A stretch of 64,000 nt of DNA from Romanomermis culicivorax (taxonomy: Eukaryota > Nematoda > Enoplea > Mermithida > Mermithidae): NCBI GenBank assembly GCA_963922205.1, contig CAWUHX010000123.1, positions 1 through 64,000 on the forward strand, written 5' to 3'. Below the pieces are notes generated by a model. The model saw only the letters and a list, made by a program, of their open reading frames with translations, was not told where the DNA came from and did no database searches. The stretch's first letter is position 1. Every line of letters begins with the position of its first letter. The translations under genes and the position numbers were made by a program. This document shows, piece after piece, positions 37,101 through 47,224 of the stretch.

Positions 37101-39253
37101 TAGAATGAGAAGTAGTTCTGGTCGCAATTTAAACTATGTAAGGACAGTGAAAAAGAGCAATATGGATAAAAAATTAATAAAAATAAAAAATTAACAAAAA
37201 AATTTATCTAAAAACGAAATTTTTTAAATAAAAATTCTATAAAAATTTTCTAATAAAAAAATTGAAATTCTATAGTAGATGATTTTTTTTTGATTTTCTT
37301 CAGAATAGTTCAATTTCTTCAGAATCAAAATTAGTGGTTTTCTATGGACACGTGGATTTATCACGAGAAAAATTGATAACGATAAATTCATGACGGAAGG
37401 CGATGTACCGAAGGAAAAGCTATACACCTACACTATAGACAGTATACGTTGTACAGCTTTTAATCAGCAATTATACTTTTAATTCTGGATTATATAATTT
37501 TAATCGGCGATTATATTTTTAATCGGCGATTATGTTTTTAATCGGCGATTACATAATCGTCCTTCGGCTGACAAACACCGATTATTTTAATCGCCGAATT
37601 TTAATCCACGATTACATAATCGGCGATTAAACGTAATCTTGGAGTATTTTAATCGGCAAACAAACTTACCGCCCTTAGTGTAGTTTTTACCGAGACTGTA
37701 AAGAGCAGCACCTGATTCAGCAAGATTCCACAATTTCAAAAGATATTCGTATTGTGGTATGCGCAACATAATTGGAAATTCTCAAGCAATCTCCAAAGCT
37801 CAAATTTTTCTAAAATGGTGTGTAGTTTTAATGACAACCTTTGTTCTCTGTTACAGTTCCTTTTATCACATACCTGAATGAGGCGTATCAGCAGGTATGC
37901 GCCAGCAGTTGCCATAGGGAACGCACGTGCTGCTTCGATGGTGCTGGGCAGTGCCATTATGACACACGCAAGCCGGTTCAAGACATATTTTGGGACATGA
38001 CTTGGGAATATTGTTAGTAGTGACGTCGTCGCACGTTACTTCGCACAGATCGCCGCAAGGGTCCAAAACCTTGCCAGGCGGGCATTCTAATTTCTTGGAT
38101 GCTGGAATAGGGATAAAGATAAAAATACAGAACTCGATTAAAAACACGGGGTTTTGCAAGCTCAGTCCGACAGGGATTGCTTAGCCAACATCGGCGACTT
38201 TCTCCCTACTGCTGCAAGTGAGACGAACGATCATTCCACTGGTGGGCAATTTTTTCTAAATGTTGAAAATAATTCCGGTGTGAATAGCTCCCAAAGCTTG
38301 CCAGTATCAGGATGATCAAGTATTGCTGAACAATGTGTTCGAATTCATAGCGTAGAATGTCATGCATCAAACAGAAAACTTCCGCTGGCCCAAGATTCGG
38401 TTCCCCCATCCAAACTCCTATCCTTTCCTCAAATGGACTGAATGCTGAAGAAAGCAACGCATGTACGTATCCATAAATTATCGAAGAATTTTCAACGCAT
38501 CTGACCCACCTTCCTCCCGGACTGCACATACCTACATTGCCCACGCTGCCTTAGCAGGCGAGGTATGACCTGTATGTAAAATTTTATAGTAGTATACAAT
38601 ACAATAGTATACAATACACCTACAATTGAAACATTGTACGAGATCGAAAACTGTAATTGCCAACATCAGTTGTTTTCTGGCTATAAAGTCGGGCACAAAT
38701 ACTCATAGAGCTGAAGAATGTTCTTGACACTACATTATTTTAAACGAAATGAAATGACAATTCTGCCTGATGTTTCCCTTCGACTGTAATATTACCTCCA
38801 GTCATCAAACGCACAGTGAACTCACTTCTTTGAGTATAGTCATGTGGAAGTCTATAGTTTAGAGAGCTTTTTAAAAATGAGATATGAATATTTAAGCAAA
38901 TTTCCAACATGCAACTTTTGAATGACAGCTCCAGACATTTTTATACCTTGATCTTCTCCTGATGGTAAACGCCAACAATGACCATAAGCAACGCATTGAC
39001 CACGAATCAAGGCCTGTCCATCAGGACATACACAAGCAGGTGGATTACAAATTTGGGGGCATACTTTAGGCAACTTATTGGTCGTTACGTCTTTGCAGGT
39101 CACTTGACAAAGATCGCCACATGGATTGAGTACTTTACCAGGTGGGCATGTTAGATCGGCTGAATAAAAATGTCGTGGGAAGTGCTGACAAACTCACAGT
39201 AGAGTCTTACCAGTAATACAGCCCCATAGAACAGGGAGTAAGAGAAATTTCAT
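33864..39253 (-). CDS. Secreted four-TIL-domain protease inhibitor (TIL gene 1)
   Basis: Five exons on the minus strand: 39253-39211 (signal peptide), 39159-38947, 38101-37874, 36288-35962 and 34171-33864 (with stop). All junctions are GT-AG and every one splits a codon after its first base, so all exons are phase 1-1 and join in frame to about 372 residues. The start MKFLLLPVLWGC is a typical signal peptide. Each later exon holds one TIL (trypsin inhibitor-like, Ascaris-type) domain with the ten-cysteine pattern ending C-x3-C-x4-C-x-C. Family members bind and block serine proteases outside cells. Compared with gene 2 it lacks a D-type domain; a broken C-type exon lies at 36408-36690. The exon chain is my inference from phases and spacing, and transcripts could differ. 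Confidence 0.72.
34462..35369. mobile_element. 908-bp PIF/Harbinger-like MITE in a TIL gene 1 intron
   Basis: Flanked by TAA (34459-34461 and 35370-35372). Terminal inverted repeats: AGGCCCATTTACACTTGCC on the left, reverse complement of the right end GGGCTCATCTATACTTGCC. Subterminal CGTTCCGT/ACGGAACG motifs repeat near both ends. A 3-bp TWA duplication with G-rich termini is typical of PIF/Harbinger. No transposase seen. Confidence 0.75.
35962..36288 (-). CDS. TIL gene 1, exon with TIL domain C
   Basis: Acceptor TGTTTCAG before 36288 and donor G|GTGAGTATAAC after 35962. The first ~50 residues are a Ser-rich spacer (ISSSSSSES), then KICGPNEEYSPCGRRC and the rest of a TIL domain with the GDCTC motif. 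The equivalent in gene 2 is 54035-54364. Confidence 0.8.
36408..36690 (-). pseudogene. Ruined TIL domain exon (second C-type domain)
   Basis: A C-type TIL exon is recognisable (Ser-rich spacer, then CGRRCEK and SDCTCNYGYVRNEQG in different frames), but it has stops near the VCGPN motif, a frameshift around the CGRRC motif and a premature stop at 36408. A MITE (36694-37674) has inserted in its 5' part. Sequence on both sides resembles the matching exon of gene 2 (54035-54364), so this may be the older counterpart and 35962-36288 a later copy. Confidence 0.7.
36694..37674. mobile_element. 981-bp PIF/Harbinger-like MITE, inserted in a TIL exon
   Basis: Termini GGGCGGTAAGTTTGTT and AACAAACTTACCGCCC are perfect inverted repeats. 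TTA is duplicated at 36691-36693 and 37675-37677. Subterminal regions are full of CGATTAAA/AATCGGCGATTA repeats in both orientations. The middle encodes nothing recognisable. Removing it restores similarity to the gene 2 exon on both flanks. Confidence 0.88.
37874..38101 (-). CDS. TIL gene 1, exon with TIL domain B
   Basis: 228 nt; acceptor TATTCCAG and donor CAG|GTATGTG. Begins KKLECPPGKVLDPCGDLC; ten cysteines; ends CWRIPADTPH. Same length and phases as 55560-55787 in gene 2. Confidence 0.85.
38206..38544 (-). other. Unidentified open reading frame within TIL gene 1 intron
   Basis: 112 codons, with protein-like composition and a hydrophobic segment (QQYLIILILASFGSY) after GVWMGEPNLGPAEVF. 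A splice-acceptor-like GGTGGGTCAG precedes the second Met-like position (about 38503). It could be a captured exon of another gene, but I do not recognise it, and no neighbouring exon was found. Confidence 0.35.
38947..39159 (-). CDS. TIL gene 1, exon with TIL domain A
   Basis: 213 nt; acceptor TTTATTCAG, donor AAG|GTATAA. Ten cysteines from DLTCPPGKV to YGHCWRLP. Same length and phases as 56487-56699 in gene 2. Confidence 0.87.
39211..39253 (-). CDS. TIL gene 1, signal-peptide exon
   Basis: 43 nt encoding MKFLLLPVLWGCIT plus one base, donor G|GTAAGA. Hydrophobic core typical of a secretory leader; likely cleavage just before the domain A Asp. Confidence 0.85.
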
Positions 39254-39320
39254 GGTTGATGAATGTAATCGCATTTGATAGATAAAAAGGTGGAATGAAT
39301 ATCTTGACAAAAACCAAACA

Positions 39321-39426
39321 CCTATTATACAGTAGATAAAGACCTCATTGATGGTGATCTTTTCATGGATGACGAGAATTTTATTTATAGATACGTCATT
39401 TTGACAAGTTGAGAAATGCTTATCAG
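39321..39426 (-). promoter_or_regulatory. TIL gene 1 promoter: TATA-like and GATA sites
   Basis: On the minus strand a TATAATAG lies about 70 bp upstream of the ATG, and CTGATAAG (39419-39426) lies 166 bp upstream. Both are kept at the same distances in gene 2. TGATAA sites bind GATA factors, which in nematodes drive intestinal genes; gut expression is therefore an inference. Confidence 0.5.
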
Positions 39427-39479
39427 ATGGACAGTTAATTTTAACTGGTAATGCTTGGAACTCATTTTCGATGATAAAC

Positions 39480-40497
39480 ACTTGCCAGTTGTATTTTCAT
39501 CTCAGAGGATGTATACAACATCAATTTCGGTTACGTTCTGGGGAACAACATTTACGGAGTACACGGGAAAGACCAATGTAAAAAATGTCAACTCTTGAAA
39601 AAATTTGTTGCCACACATTATCACCTCAAAAAATGTGCCACGTTGGAATTTGATGTTCAACATTTTTCAACGTGTATCGCGAAAATTTTGTGAGAATCCT
39701 GGAATTACTGTAACTAGCCATTACTGTAGTTTCACTGGTTCTCCTCCTAACCTCGTTTAGAGCCTCACTTCTCCCATAATTTTGCATTCATCTTCATTAT
39801 TTTCTCTTTATTTCTATTGTTTTTATCATACTTTTACTTTTTCGTCCTATCATTTCTCTCCATCTTGCCAAATATTTTCATGCCTAAAACTTGCTAAAAA
39901 CTTTCTTCTTTCTTAATTCTACTTTTTCATCATTATATTTTCTTGATCATCATCGTCCAAATTCTTTTTTCCATTATACCATCTAGCCGCCTCCGCCCCA
40001 ACTTACTAGATTTCGTATCATCACGAGACTAGTTTTCATGATAGTTTTTGTGTCTCTTTTTGCATATATAAAGCGCGTTTCTTGCTCATTTTTCAGTCGG
40101 TTTTCGATTCCTTCTTTTTTCCCTTTTACCCGATTGACCACTGTCCTTCCCTTTCTCTTTCCCATCCTTCCACACTTACCTTAGCCCCTTTCGAATATTT
40201 TCCGCTCGTTTTTACGTCACTATTCATTTGCGTATTCTATCATCTTCTTATATTTCGTCTACAAAACTATTTCTGTATGTATTACATATTTCCCTCCTCA
40301 ATAAGTTAGAAACCCCAAATCGTCTTTTGGATTCATGGAAAATGCAGAAACGTCATCCCAGCCGATATATAACTTAGAATCATTCGTTCTCATCGTTTAT
40401 CGAAAACTGTCTCGAATCGACTACAGTAAAATAACCCAAGTCCGAATCCCCATTACTATTTCCCATCGTTCTCAGTTCTACGGTTCTTAAAGCCCAG
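39480..40497. other. Intergenic; pyrimidine-rich, no gene
   Basis: 39750-40270 is strongly C/T-rich on the plus strand. The open frames in it are low complexity. Confidence 0.45.
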
Positions 40498-41040
40498 TTC
40501 ATACTTCTGCTCGTTGCTCGGCGAGCATGCTCGGCGAGCGTGCTCGGAGCTGTGCTCGGAGATGTTCGGCCAGCACAGCGTCGAACAAGCTGCTCGCCGA
40601 GCATGGTCGGCTCGCGAATATTTGCTCGTCGAGCAGAACCCCGAGCACAAAAAATTTTCTCGCCGAGCATGCTCGGGGGTAGTAGAAAATTTTTCTACTC
40701 CTCCGAACATGCTCGGCGAGCAACACATGTTATAAGTATAGACGCGTCTCAGACTGGGATAATTTATCAAAAATTAAACAATGCGCGCACGATCAATGCC
40801 AAATTATAGGCGCTCTGATGGATCGGTAGTAGGCATGTATAGGACCAGAGAATATCGGGTTGGGTCAGGCAGTAAAAATACCAAATCGGGTCACGGGTCG
40901 GGTCAGAGACGTCTAGCAAACCAGGTCAAGGGTAAAAAAATATGTTCAGTTCATAAAGTGTAACACAAGCACATACTCGCCATGACATATTTGTTTATTA
41001 GGTCCTTTTGTAGTAGTTCACCACCACTATTTTTTTTGGC

Positions 41041-41106
41041 TTAGGCTTAGGCTTAGGCTTAGGCTTAGGCTTAGGCTTAGGCTTAGGCTTAGGCTTAGGC
41101 TTAGGC
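41041..41106. repeat. Interstitial telomeric repeat (TTAGGC)11
   Basis: Eleven perfect tandem TTAGGC units, preceded by a partial GGC and followed by TTTATTG. TTAGGC is the nematode telomere repeat. Confidence 0.97.
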
Positions 41107-41204
41107 TTTATTGAATAATATTGCAGCTTTTTGGCCGTGTCCATAATGCAAAGTTGTTTGAAATAATGAAAATAATAAATGGGAATTAAAAGGTTAATTT
41201 TAAG

Positions 41205-41276
41205 TGAGTGTTTGGCTCAGTGGTAACGTACTGGAGTTTTTGAATCAAAAGGTTGCAGGTTCGAAACCTACCTGAT
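41205..41276 (+). pseudogene. tRNA-like sequence with pol III A and B boxes
   Basis: A-box-like TGGCTCAGTGGTA (from 41213) and B-box GGTTCGAAACC (41258-41268) with normal spacing, around an ACTGGAGTTTTTGAATCAAA segment resembling a tRNA anticodon region. The acceptor ends do not pair, and the anticodon stem is imperfect, so it is a tRNA-derived (SINE-like) relic rather than a working tRNA. Confidence 0.6.
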
Positions 41277-42787
41277 GACAAAAAAAATCGCCGAAAAACT
41301 AAAAAAATGAAAAAAAAATGAAAAAATGGTGGTGGTGAACTGAATTACTACAAAAGGTCCGTTTATTATTTAGTGTAAATTAACATTGAAAATGAGAAAT
41401 GAACATATGTTCACACAAAAGTTTCACTATAGAACTTTTTGAATACAATAGAAATTATAGAACACTTAATTTGAAACAGTATTTCACTTCGAAAAGTTTT
41501 GCTTTCAACATGATATGGTTGAATAATTCTTCGTGAATTACGGAAATTGAACGATTTTTAAGCATACTTTTTCAGAAGGTGAAGGCTGAAAATTATTCAA
41601 CAACCATTGTGTCATGCATTGAAGGGAAAAAGCACATTGTCATTTCATTCAACATTTTTCTTATCACAATTAACCAAAAGTGACCCAAGATTTACACTTG
41701 CCCAGTAAGTAATCACATGCAGGGCTGAGTAATGCAAAAATTGCCATAGAAAACAGGATATTATCGATCATAGCTCGCCCAAAAAGCATCGGCCGATATT
41801 TAAAAAAGTCAATTATCAGCCGATGCAAATAGATCGATCATTCCCTACCTTCATTGGAAAACTACCGAGAAAATTTTATTCTTGAAATATATGTAATAAT
41901 GACTAAATTAATCTCATGTAGTACAAAATTTTATCTGTTTTTTCCTCTAACAGTGAAAATGATCAACTGAATTTTTGGACCCGCGTGTTTTTGACACGCG
42001 AGACCTTCAAGGCACAGAGTTATCCTGGATAACGGCTAAGGTCAAGTCTTTTTTCATCCTTCGGGTCAGAAAACATTGTGTAGGATCGGGTAGCATGGCT
42101 GGTCAAAAGCTCCGATAGATCTCTAATCCTTAGATTTATTTGTAGGATTTCATTTTTTTGTTGTAAAGTTTTTGCAATGTCTGTTCGAAAAAATTACCAG
42201 ATGATGAAAAATTTGAACGTATTGAGCTTGTTCGTAAAAAAGAATTCCTGTTTAACGTTTGATCCCCTGATTACAAGGACGTTAGGAAAAAACGCCATGT
42301 TTTCAAGGTACTTATTTTATGGTTCGTACATGGAAAGAAATAAGTATGGATTTTAGGAGAAAAATTTGCTCGCGAAGTAGAACTAACTCCGAGCACGCTC
42401 GGCGAGCAAGGTGCTCACCGAGCATCCCCGAGCATGCTTGGCGAGCATGCTCGGAGCTGTGCTCTGAAATGCTTGCCGCGCATGTTCGGGGTAAATTTGT
42501 TCGCCGAGCAGAAGTATGAACCGGGCTTAAGACTCGAGTGTTGACTTCGTTCAATTCTTAAACCACACACATTCTGAAATCGCTGTGTTTTTCCATAGAA
42601 TGAAAGCCGCAGGTAAGTTTCTCGTTTCAAACAGCCCTGCAGTAAATGAACGTTCGATCGAGCCAGTCCCGCTACAGCAACCTGTAGCCTATGTACTTAA
42701 TATCTCATACCAAAAACCTTACAATTTCAAGATGGATATCTTTCAAGATGACATATTGCAAAAAATTTATATGAATTCCTTCTTTCT

Positions 42788-45700
42788 GGTCTCCCGAGCA
42801 CCTTCCCATCGGAAGCCGCAGAATTTTATTTTCTTATATTGTAGCTCATGCATTTTTGCTGCATTGGTTAAATTTTCATGAAAATTTTTATACCGTTTTG
42901 GGAGCTGCACAGCTCTGAAGAAGGCATACTCATAAAAATTTCATAGAAATCATTGTATTTGCCACGTGGCCCCTGTCTACCCCTTGTGATATATTAATTA
43001 CCTAATACTGTAGAATTATCAAATAACTAACAGACTATAGTTTGATGTATTAATTGTTTCGCAAGCAAACATTTTACACTGCAAGAAAGTTTGAAGAGTC
43101 AAAAATTAGAAGCAAAAATTAAGAAAAATGCTAAATAGAGGCACCCCGAGCACTTTCACCTTCCATGCTGCAGAATTTTATCTTTTTATCTTTTTATTCT
43201 TTTGTTCACACATTCCTACAGTAGATATGAAAGCAGCATCGCCATTCGAATACCCCTTGAAGAGCTACATAGATCCAAAGAAAGCAAAATCCTGAAAATT
43301 GTTCAAAAATCAATAAATTGTTTTTGGCATTTTTGTGTTTTCGTGGAGTTGGTTCATTATTTCAATATTGGAACCAGAAAATACATTAAAAAGATTGCAA
43401 CCTTTTGGACACGTTGTAGCGGAAGCCGCAGAATTTTATTTTCTTACATTGTAGCTCATGCATTTTTACTGCATTGGTTAAATTTCCATCAAACTTTTGT
43501 ACCGTTTTGGGAGCTGCACAGCTCTGAAGAAGGCATACTCATAAAAATTTCATAGAAATCATTGTATTTGCCACGTGGCCCCTGTCTACCCCTTGTGATA
43601 TATCTATTACCTAATACTGTAGAATTATCAAATAACTAACAGACTATAGTTTGATGTATTAATTGTTTCGCAAGCAAACATTTTACACTCTGCAAGAAAG
43701 TTTGAACAGTCAAAAATTCGAAGCAAAAATTAAGAAAAATGCTAAATAGAGGCACCCCGAGCACTTTCACCTTCCATGCTGCAGAATTTTATCTTTTTAT
43801 CTTTTTATTCTTTTGTTCACACATTCCTACAGTAGCTGTAAAAGCAGCATCACGATTTGAATACCCCTTGAGAAGCTACACAAATCCAAAGACAACGAAA
43901 TGCTGAAAATTGTTCAAAAATCAATAAATTGTTTTTGGCATTTTTGTGTTTTCGTGGAGTTGGTTCATTATATCAATACTGGAACCGAAAAATACATGGA
44001 AAAGGCCACAACTTTTCAAACATGTTGAAGAAAAACAGTGATTTATGATTTTAACTGCATTATCATCTACTTGATAAATTTTGTTCGATTCCTTTGAGTA
44101 ACTCATCTAAAAGGATGATACAAGCCCCCCGCCTAATCAAACCTCACAAAATCTATGTCATTCTCCTGAAAAAAAATCATGAAGCCCACTGTGTGAATAG
44201 CAGTTTGATACCTGTATTTGCGAGTCATTTTACGTTTGTCATATACGTGTAGGGACATGATCCATCTTCAAGGCTTGAACACGTGCAACATATGAAAAGA
44301 ATCTCATGAGCAAATCTTTAATCTAAATCAGCACTGATAATTTTTTTTCTACTCATACAGCAAATCCTGGAAAATTTTTTCTTAGAAGGCTTATGAGTAC
44401 TTTGTGTTTTTTATCTGAAAAACTTTGGAGATGGAATTATTGTAATTACCAATAGCATTGCACAGCTAGCATAAGCAGCAAATTGTTCACTGAAAACTAA
44501 AACATTTTCTTATTGCGGTTGGTAATTTCTTTTTAGTCAGACTGTCATATATACATACAAGAATCGACACAAATGAATTTGATGTAACAAATTTTTGTTT
44601 TCTTTATGTTTAGGGATTCACTGTATTTGCTGACACAATCAATTGACATCTATCTTAATATAAAGTAAAAAATAGTTAGTCAAGTTGATATGTTACCTGG
44701 TCCTGTTACCTGGGCCACTAACACACTCCATTCATTTAGAAATGATCGAAGCAGTGGTCATAGTTTGGGCAAACAGAACCTCACTAGAGATTATGAAATC
44801 AATTTCGAAACTTTTGAAATGGTTAGAATAGAAAGAGTGATCATCAAGGACTCCATATCATGAAGGAAAAATTTATTCAACAGACATAACGAGTCTTCCA
44901 TAATTTTGAACAAAATTTTGGCTACAAACCTGCTCCAATCATTTCAAAAAGAATGCACTACACTGACATTTTTTCGGGTATGTTCTTTTCCTTTTTTGTC
45001 ATTGATATTTTTTCATCAGACAAACTTGAGGGATGTATTCGTCTCAATTCTGATCTAAAATTTACTGCAATATGAACAGTAGGAGACCACTTCTCAACTT
45101 CAACGACTTTCAATTGATTGTTAGTGGCACGTTGGCGTCATACAAATACATTGGGGGTGCCATCATTAAAGAAAAATTAATTATGATCCTACAATAAACT
45201 GCATTGTATCAAAGATTTAGTGTATCCTGAAACTAGCAATTTAAGTGACAAATCCAGGCCTTAAAATCATCAGTTTCTGCAAATTTGAAAAAACATGTAA
45301 AATAGACAACAACATCTCCCTGAATCTTGAGGACTGTAGAGCCTAAAATCTAGATATTTTGTAGGTGTGCATGGGGCCGAGCTTCGTCAATGAACTTTCA
45401 ATGATATGAGGATGTCATCATACATGCACATAGGGGGATAGGGGGGTAAACCCCCATATCTGAGACCCTGGCCACCCCCTGGCCAAAAAAATCGTCAGAC
45501 ACCGCCCTGAACTTTTTCCAAGACAGCTTTTTTGATTATTTTTGTGCATACTTTGTATGAAAAACAGGCTTGCAGAACTTTTTTTTGTTTTTTTGCTCAC
45601 CCACCACCATGCAACCCTGGAAAAAAGTCTATGGACCCTCCCCCCGGAAAAATTGTTGCCGTGCATGTGTGGATGTCATTGCATAAAACCTTTGCCCTAG

Positions 45701-47224
45701 GATTTTGAAAACCAAGCTATGGCCACTCGATCGGCATCAAAAGGAGAATATAGACCATTTCACTGATATAATGTTGATGTTATTGTAAAATTTTGACGTT
45801 GGGTTATTAGTCGCACAACAAATGGTTCGGATAACTTGAATAAGAACTCGAGTGGTAGAGAAATTTTCGTCTGTTTGAAGGTGCTGTACTTCTGGTTCGT
45901 GGATTCTGCAACATCTTTTCAGCATTTGGGTAGCACTCATGGTCAACAATATTTTGTATACTTCATTTTCAAATTAGACTAATTACCAGTGCAGTATTAA
46001 GGAAAGTTTTTACTCAAAGTTTGGGTTACTATCATCCCATGCAGAGTAACCTGTTCAAAATTTCCTTATAAATTTACTAATGAAACTCGGCCCTAATCAC
46101 ACCTACGAAATATTTAGATTTTGGACCCAACAGTTTTTGAGATTCCAGGAGGGTTTTTGCCTATTTTTGCATGTTTTTCCGAATTTGCAGAGACCCTGTT
46201 GATTTTAAGGCTGGGGTTCCTATAGTTATGTTGCTCCTTTCAGGGTATGCTACATCTTTGGTACAGTGTACATTGCCGTAAGATTAAAGGACAATTTCCT
46301 TATATGATTGCCGTACATCTATGGTTGGCGCAAGTCTTTTTATCATTTCACTCTAATAGGTTTAGATCATCAGACACAGACACAAAATGAATTCTGCTTA
46401 ATTCTGATCTGAAGTTTACTGCAACAATTCACAGAGCGAGCATTATGATCAATCTTTTTCAGGAGAATGACATAGATTTTGTGAGGTTTGATTAGGCGGG
46501 GGGCTTGTATCATCCTTTTAGATCAGTTACTCAAAGGAATCGAACAAAATTTATCAAGTAGATGAAAATGCAGTTAAAATCACAAATCACTGTTTTGCTA
46601 CAACGTGTCAAAAAGGTTGCGACCTTTTTAATGTATTTTCTGGTTCCAATATTGAAATAATGAACCAACTCCACGAAAACACAAAAATGCCAAAAACAAT
46701 TTATTGATTTTTGAACAGTTTTCAGGATTTTGCTTTCTTTGGATCTATGTAGCTCCTCAAGCGGTATTCGAATCACGATGCTGCTTTAATATCTACTGTA
46801 GGAATGTGTGAAAAAAAAGAATAAAAAGATAAAATTCTGCAGCATGGTAGGTGAAAGTGCTAGGGGTGCCTCTAAGCAGGATTTTTCTTAACTTTTGCTT
46901 CTAATTTCCGACTGTTCAAACTTTCTTGCAGAGTGCAAAATGTTTGCTTGCGAAACAATTAATACATCAAACTATAGTCTGTTAGTCATTTGATAATTGT
47001 ACAGTATAGGTAATTAATATATCACAAGAGGTAGACAGGGGCCACCTGGCAAATACAATGATTTCTATGAAATTTTCATGAGTATGCCTTCTTCGGAGCT
47101 GTGCAGCTCCCAAAACGGTATAAAAATTTTCATGAAAATTTAACCAATGCAGTAAAAATGCATGAGCTACAATATAAGAAAATAAAATTCTGCGGCTTCC
47201 GGTGGGAAGGTGCTCGTGAGGGTC
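42788..47224. repeat. 4.4-kb inverted-repeat element with internal 608-bp tandem duplication
   Basis: The left side (42788 to about 44190) is repeated in reverse orientation at about 46460-47224. Outer ends: CGAGCACCTTCCCATCGG on the left, its near reverse complement at 47200-47220. On the left, a ~608-bp unit occurs twice (GGAAGCCGCAGAATTTTA near 42815 and 43422; GGCACCCCGAGCACTTTCAC near 43140 and 43750). Further inward, 45257-45370 pairs with about 46085-46215. The ORFs at 43202 (+) and 46531 (-) are the same sequence in the two arms and show no domain; I treat them as noncoding. Confidence 0.75.
45419..45671. mobile_element. hAT-like MITE (CATACATGCAC family), copy 1
   Basis: 253 bp between GATGTCAT duplications (45411-45418, 45672-45679). 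Ends CATACATGCACATAGGGG and TTGCCGTGCATGTGTG (inverted repeat CAnACATGCAC). About 85-90% identical to 60636-60883. It sits in the loop of the 4.4-kb inverted repeat. Confidence 0.88.

Larger units (their letters stand above)
41001..41360. mobile_element. 360-bp MITE carrying telomere repeats and a tRNA-like segment
   Basis: Flanked by a perfect 8-bp duplication GTTTATTA (40993-41000 and 41361-41368). Inverted termini of ~37 bp: GGTCCTTTTGTAGTAGTTCA on the left, and CTACAAAAGGTCC at the right end. Between them lie (TTAGGC)11, a spacer, a tRNA-like A/B-box segment and A-rich sequence. An 8-bp duplication suggests hAT-type mobilisation. Nested inside the 40501-42527 foldback. Confidence 0.82.
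40501..42527. mobile_element. 2.0-kb foldback element with GCTCGGCGAGC arrays, TAA duplication
   Basis: Flanked by TAA (40498-40500 and 42528-42530). The termini AGCCCAGTTCATACTTCTGC and, reversed, AGCCCGGTTCATACTTCTGC are inverted. Inside each end lies an array of palindromic GCTCGGCGAGC/GAGCATGCTCGG units (40505-40730 and 42365-42515). The termini resemble those of the TAA-flanked element at 34462, so both may be PIF/Harbinger-like. The interior contains the telomere-repeat MITE and no transposase. Open frames through the arrays are artefacts of the GC-rich repeats. Confidence 0.82.

Noticed and set aside
40380..40809. Several overlapping open frames on both strands rich in Ala/Arg
   Set aside because: They are translations of the palindromic GCTCGGCGAGC array in every frame; no gene.
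41205..41276. Functional tRNA gene
   Set aside because: A and B boxes exist, but acceptor ends do not pair and the anticodon stem is faulty.
42312..42630. Open frames over the second GCTCGGCGAGC array
   Set aside because: Same repeat artefact.
43202..43555. 117-codon ORF, also present as reverse-strand ORF at 46531
   Set aside because: Both lie in arms of an inverted repeat, differ by frame breaks between copies and show no domain.
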